In this document: positions 14,982 to 17,718 of the stretch, in pieces
How positions within the stretch are numbered: the first letter of the stretch is position 1
How the letters are laid out: each line of letters opens with the position of its first letter
Assembly: GCA_900757235.1 (NCBI GenBank)
Contig: CAAENB010000133.1
Location: forward strand, 1-17,718
Origin: an uncultured Collinsella sp.
GTDB lineage: Bacteria; Actinomycetota; Coriobacteriia; Coriobacteriales; Coriobacteriaceae
Direction of reading: 5' to 3'
DNA: 17,718 bases
Made by a program: the position numbers and the translations under genes
Notes under the pieces: model-generated
Told to the model about the DNA's origin: nothing
The model's database searches: none
The model's input: only the letters and a program-made list of their open reading frames with translations

Positions 14982-15052
14982 ACCTCGACCTTGGATGCTC
15001 GCTCCACCGGCGGCTTCCCAGTCCGAGGTGAATCGAGTCGCCCGTGGGCGAC
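14982..15052 (+). promoter_or_regulatory. Structured leader of rpsO (possible S15 control element)
   Basis: Two helices can form. ACCTCG (14982-14987) pairs with CGAGGT (15024-15029) and can extend inward by TTGG with CCAG. GTCGCC (15037-15042) pairs with GGCGAC (15047-15052) around a CGTG loop. The second ends 9 bases before the AAAGGTGAA ribosome binding site. S15 commonly represses its own translation through leader structures in other bacteria, so a similar role is plausible but not shown. Confidence 0.4.
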
Positions 15053-15072
15053 GCAAAACGAAAGGTGAAACA

Positions 15073-15351
15073 ATGACTGTTTCCAAAGAGCGCAAGGCGG
15101 AGCTGACTGCCCAGTTCGGTAACACCCCGGTCGATACCGGCAACCCCAAGGTTCAGGTCGCCATCCTGACCGAGCGCATCAAGGAGCTGACCGAGCACAT
15201 GAAGTCCCACCAGAAGGACTTCCACACCCGTCGTGGCCTGCTCATGCTCGTCGGCCGTCGTCGTCGTCTTCTCTCCTACATCAAGAAGAACGACATCGTC
15301 GAGTACCGTGAGCTCATCAAGGCTCTGGGCATCCGCGACAACATCCAGTAG
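15073..15351 (+). CDS. rpsO: 30S ribosomal protein S15
   Basis: S15 binds the central domain of 16S rRNA and forms a subunit bridge to 23S rRNA. The protein has 92 residues; the family is usually 89. Hallmarks are the NTGSPEVQ-like stretch (here DTGNPKVQVAILTERI), LTEHMKSHQKDFHTRRGLL with the RNA-binding HxxD region, and GRRRRLLSYIKKND. The ATG at 15073 follows AAAGGTGAA. The frame is open further upstream to a start codon at 14977, but that stretch is leader sequence without S15 homology. A terminator follows the gene and pnp comes next, the classic rpsO-pnp pair also seen in E. coli. Confidence 0.97.
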   Translation: MTVSKERKAELTAQFGNTPVDTGNPKVQVAILTERIKELTEHMKSHQKDFHTRRGLLMLVGRRRRLLSYIKKNDIVEYRELIKALGIRDNIQ

Positions 15352-15365
15352 GATTTGTACATGCT

Positions 15366-15397
15366 AAGAGCGTCCTGCGCAGCGGGGCGCTCTTTTT
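15366..15397 (+). terminator. Rho-independent terminator of rpsO
   Basis: AAGAGCGTCC (15366-15375) pairs with GGGCGCTCTT (15385-15394), ten base pairs with one G-U, around a 9-base loop. A run of five T (15393-15397) follows. Some readthrough into pnp is plausible, as in the E. coli rpsO-pnp operon, because no clear separate pnp promoter is visible. Confidence 0.88.
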
Positions 15398-15416
15398 GTG
15401 TAAGGGCGTGAACAAT

Positions 15417-15487
15417 CACGCTCTGAAGCGTGGCGGGGGCAGGGGGCCCGCGTCACATGAGGAGCCTGCAGGCAAGGGGCCTGCGGG
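15417..15487 (+). promoter_or_regulatory. Hairpin-rich leader of pnp
   Basis: Three hairpins stand in a row. CACGCT-CTGA-AGCGTG is at 15417-15432. GCGGG (15433-15437) pairs with CCCGC (15447-15451). A nine-pair stem CCTGCAGGC / GCCTGCGGG (15465-15473 with 15479-15487) has an AAGGG loop. The last ends 3 bases before the AAGGAG ribosome binding site of pnp. In E. coli a pnp leader hairpin cut by RNase III drives PNPase autoregulation; here a similar role is only inferred. Confidence 0.5.
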
Positions 15488-15500
15488 GTAAAGGAGAACA

Positions 15501-17718
15501 ATGACACTCGTATCCAAGACCTTTGAGCTGTACGGCAAGACCTACACCTTTGAGTCGGGCGAGCTTGCCAAGCAGGCCACAGGCGCCTGCCTGGTCAAGC
15601 AGGGCGACACCACGATGCTCGACACCGTGGTCGTCTCCAAGGAGCGTAAGAACTACGACTTCTTCCCGCTGACCGTCGACTTCAACGAGAAGATGTACGC
15701 CGCCGGCCGCATCCCGGGTGGCTACCTCAAGCGTGAGGGCCGTCCCAGCGAGAAGGCCACGCTCACGGCCCGTATGATCGACCGCCCGATTCGTCCGAGC
15801 TTCCCGGACGGCTTCCGCAACGAGGTGCACATCGTCGCCACCTCGCTCGTCGCCGACCAGGTCAACCCCTTTGACGTCATCAACGTCATGGGTGCTTCCC
15901 TGGCCATGACGCTCGGCGGCGTGCCCTTCGAGGGCCCGCTTGCCTGCGTGCGCATCGGCCGTAACGTTGAGACCGGCGAGTTTATCGTCAACCCCACCTA
16001 TGAGGAGCGCGAGAACTCCGATCTGGATCTGGAGCTGGGTGGCTCCGCCGACTTCATCTCGATGGTCGAGGCCGGCGCCGAGGAGATCTCCGAGGACGAC
16101 ATGCTCGCCGCCATGAAGTTTGGCCAGGAGGCCCTTGCTGCCTTCTGCCAGGCTCAGGACGAGTTTGTCGCCGAGTGGGAGCAGGTCAACGGCGCCATCG
16201 TCAAGAAGGAGTACCCGCTCGACCAGCCCGTCGAGGAGGTCCAGGAGCGCATCTTCGCCCACTACGACGAGATGGCAGCCGCCCTTCGCGACGCCGACAA
16301 GCTCTCCCGTATCGGTAAGGTCGAGGCTCTGAAGGAGTCCATCCGTGCCGAGTTCACCGAGGAGGAGCAGGCCGCTTGGGAGCGCGAGATTCCCGTGGCG
16401 CTCAAGAAGCTCGAGAAGAAGGCTATGCGCACCATGGTCGTCGAGACCGGTGAGCGCGTCGACGGCCGTGCCGCCGATGAGATTCGCCCCATCATGGTGA
16501 AGGATAACTACCTGCCGCTCGTTCACGGCTCCGGTCTGTTCCAGCGTGGCCAGACCCAGGTGCTTTCCGTCCTGTCGCTCGGTATGCTCAACGAGGGCCA
16601 GCGTCTGGATACCATCGAGCCCACCGAGGGCAAGCGCTATATGCACCACTACAACTTCCCGCCGTTCTGCACCGGCGAGACCGGTCGCATGGGCAGCCCC
16701 AAGCGCCGCGAGATCGGCCACGGCAACCTGGCCGAGCGCGCTCTGCTTCCGGTGCTTCCCGACGAGAACGAGTTCCCCTACGCCATCCGCGTGGTCTCCG
16801 AGGTCATGGAGTCCAACGGCTCCTCTTCGATGGCTTCGACCTGCGGCTCCACGCTCGCCCTTATGGACGGCGGCGTGCCCATTAAACGCCCGGTCTCCGG
16901 TATCGCCATGGGCCTGATCCAGGAGGAGGGCAAGACCGTGGTCCTGTCCGACATCCAGGGTCTCGAGGACTTCCTTGGCGACATGGACTTTAAGGTCACC
17001 GGCACCACCGAGGGCATTACCGCTCTGCAGATGGACAACAAGGCCACCGGCCTTACCTTCGACATCCTGGCCCGCGCCCTGCAGCAGGCCAAGGAGGGTC
17101 GTGCTTTCATCCTGCAGAAGATGCTCGATGTGATCCCCGAGCCGCGCCACACCACACGCAGCACCGCTCCGCGTATCGTCTCCATCCAGGTTCCGACTGA
17201 CAAGATTCGCGACGTCATCGGTTCCGGCGGTAAGGTCATCCGTGGCATCCAGGACGAGACCGGCGCTTCGGTCGACATTCAGGAGGACGGCACCGTCTTT
17301 GTCGGCGGCACTGGCGAGTCCGTCGATCAGGCCGTCGAGCGCATCAAGCTCATCATCAAGGTTCCCGAGCCGGGCGAGGAGTACACCGGTCGCGTGGTCT
17401 CCATCCAGCCATTCGGTGCCTTCGTGAATCTGCTGCCCGGTAAGGACGGCCTGCTGCACATCTCCCGCGTCGCCAAGGGTCGTGTGGAGAAGGTCGAGGA
17501 CGTCCTCAACGTGGGCGACGAGGTCAAGGTCGTCGTCATCGAGGTCGACGATCGCGGCAAGATCTCGCTCGATCGTCTTGACAAGCCTGAGGCTCCGGCT
17601 CGCGCCGAGGGTGCCTCCGAGGGCGACGGCGAGCACTTCCAGCGTCGTGAACGCCCGCGTCGTGAGCGCTCCGAGCGCAGCGACCGCCCGCGCCGTCCCG
17701 GTGACAACGGAGGTCGCA
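15501..17718 (+). CDS. pnp: Polyribonucleotide nucleotidyltransferase (PNPase), 3' end missing
   Basis: PNPase degrades RNA 3' to 5' with phosphate and is a core enzyme of mRNA turnover. The frame is open for 739 codons to the right edge, so the stop lies outside. Order of parts: first RNase PH domain with FNEKMYAAGRIPGGYLKREGRPSE; a helical linker; second RNase PH domain with GLFQRGQTQVLSVLSLG and SNGSSSMASTCGSTLALMDGG. Asp490, Asp496 and Lys498 match the catalytic metal-binding residues in GLEDFLGDMDFK. A KH domain follows with IGSGGK (573-578), then an S1 domain from about 626 to 692. The last ~40 residues are low-complexity, acidic then very arginine-rich. The gene probably ends soon after the window. 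The ATG at 15501 has a perfect AAGGAG (15491-15496). Confidence 0.97.
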   Translation, partial: MTLVSKTFELYGKTYTFESGELAKQATGACLVKQGDTTMLDTVVVSKERKNYDFFPLTVDFNEKMYAAGRIPGGYLKREGRPSEKATLTARMIDRPIRPSFPDGFRNEVHIVATSLVADQVNPFDVINVMGASLAMTLGGVPFEGPLACVRIGRNVETGEFIVNPTYEERENSDLDLELGGSADFISMVEAGAEEISEDDMLAAMKFGQEALAAFCQAQDEFVAEWEQVNGAIVKKEYPLDQPVEEVQERIFAHYDEMAAALRDADKLSRIGKVEALKESIRAEFTEEEQAAWEREIPVALKKLEKKAMRTMVVETGERVDGRAADEIRPIMVKDNYLPLVHGSGLFQRGQTQVLSVLSLGMLNEGQRLDTIEPTEGKRYMHHYNFPPFCTGETGRMGSPKRREIGHGNLAERALLPVLPDENEFPYAIRVVSEVMESNGSSSMASTCGSTLALMDGGVPIKRPVSGIAMGLIQEEGKTVVLSDIQGLEDFLGDMDFKVTGTTEGITALQMDNKATGLTFDILARALQQAKEGRAFILQKMLDVIPEPRHTTRSTAPRIVSIQVPTDKIRDVIGSGGKVIRGIQDETGASVDIQEDGTVFVGGTGESVDQAVERIKLIIKVPEPGEEYTGRVVSIQPFGAFVNLLPGKDGLLHISRVAKGRVEKVEDVLNVGDEVKVVVIEVDDRGKISLDRLDKPEAPARAEGASEGDGEHFQRRERPRRERSERSDRPRRPGDNGGR

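Noticed and set aside
13030..15225. 731-codon open frame on the minus strand
   Set aside because: It runs opposite era, recO, a promoter and rpsO, with no family motif. It is an antisense artefact of codon bias.
15433..15488. G-run cluster before pnp as a possible G-quadruplex
   Set aside because: Only two G-runs are close together and the others are over 25 bases away. The bases are better explained by Watson-Crick hairpins.
15453..17636. 727-codon open frame on the minus strand
   Set aside because: It mirrors pnp. The sense strand has clear PNPase motifs and a perfect ribosome binding site.
1..17718. Mobile elements, CRISPR arrays, tRNA or rRNA genes, phage or defence genes
   Set aside because: I found no transposase, integrase, repeat array or structural RNA by reading through. 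Every long stretch is covered by a recognised housekeeping gene.

Overview
This window is 17.7 kb of GC-rich, gene-dense chromosome. Every protein gene I can support lies on the + strand. The gene set and order look like the conserved bacterial core block around lepA, dnaJ, phoH, era and recO. The arrangement (HemW, DnaJ of the ~382-residue type, PhoH, YbeY, Era, RecO; Era with TKxD rather than NKxD; PNPase with a basic tail) points to an actinobacterium. The Gram-positive-type DgkA, the comEC-holA-rpsT-lepA order and the style of the sequence make a coriobacterium such as Collinsella my best guess. That guess comes from recall, not from a search.

Region 1 (1-2944) holds the 3' part of comEC (DNA uptake channel), then holA (clamp-loader delta subunit). 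Region 2 (2945-3415) holds rpsT (ribosomal protein S20) with its own extended -10 promoter, a structured leader and a strong intrinsic terminator. Region 3 (3428-7535) is lepA-dusB-hemW, tightly packed. The only visible promoter for it sits so close to lepA that the lepA message may be leaderless. Region 4 (7536-9927) holds two consecutive dnaJ-type genes. The first has lost the second substrate-binding lobe of DnaJ and instead ends in a three-helix membrane segment; the second is a normal DnaJ. No hrcA, grpE or dnaK lies beside them.

Region 5 (9928-14934) is mtaB-phoH-ybeY-dgkA-era-recO with short gaps or overlaps, read as one operon of tRNA modification, RNA and ribosome maturation, lipid recycling and recombination repair genes. 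Region 6 (14935-17718) is rpsO (S15) with its own promoter, structured leader and terminator. It is followed by a hairpin-rich leader and pnp (PNPase), whose 3' end runs off the window.

The main theme is translation and RNA quality control (S20, EF4, Dus, MtaB, YbeY, Era, S15, PNPase), joined by DNA maintenance (HolA, RecO, ComEC) and protein folding (two DnaJ). There are no mobile elements, CRISPR arrays, tRNAs or rRNAs, and no gap over 300 bases. The most unusual item is the membrane-ended DnaJ paralog at 7594-8697. The next most interesting are the possible leaderless lepA transcript, a recurring promoter-like motif (GCTYGGGTA), an attenuator-like element before rpsT and a chain of hairpins before pnp.
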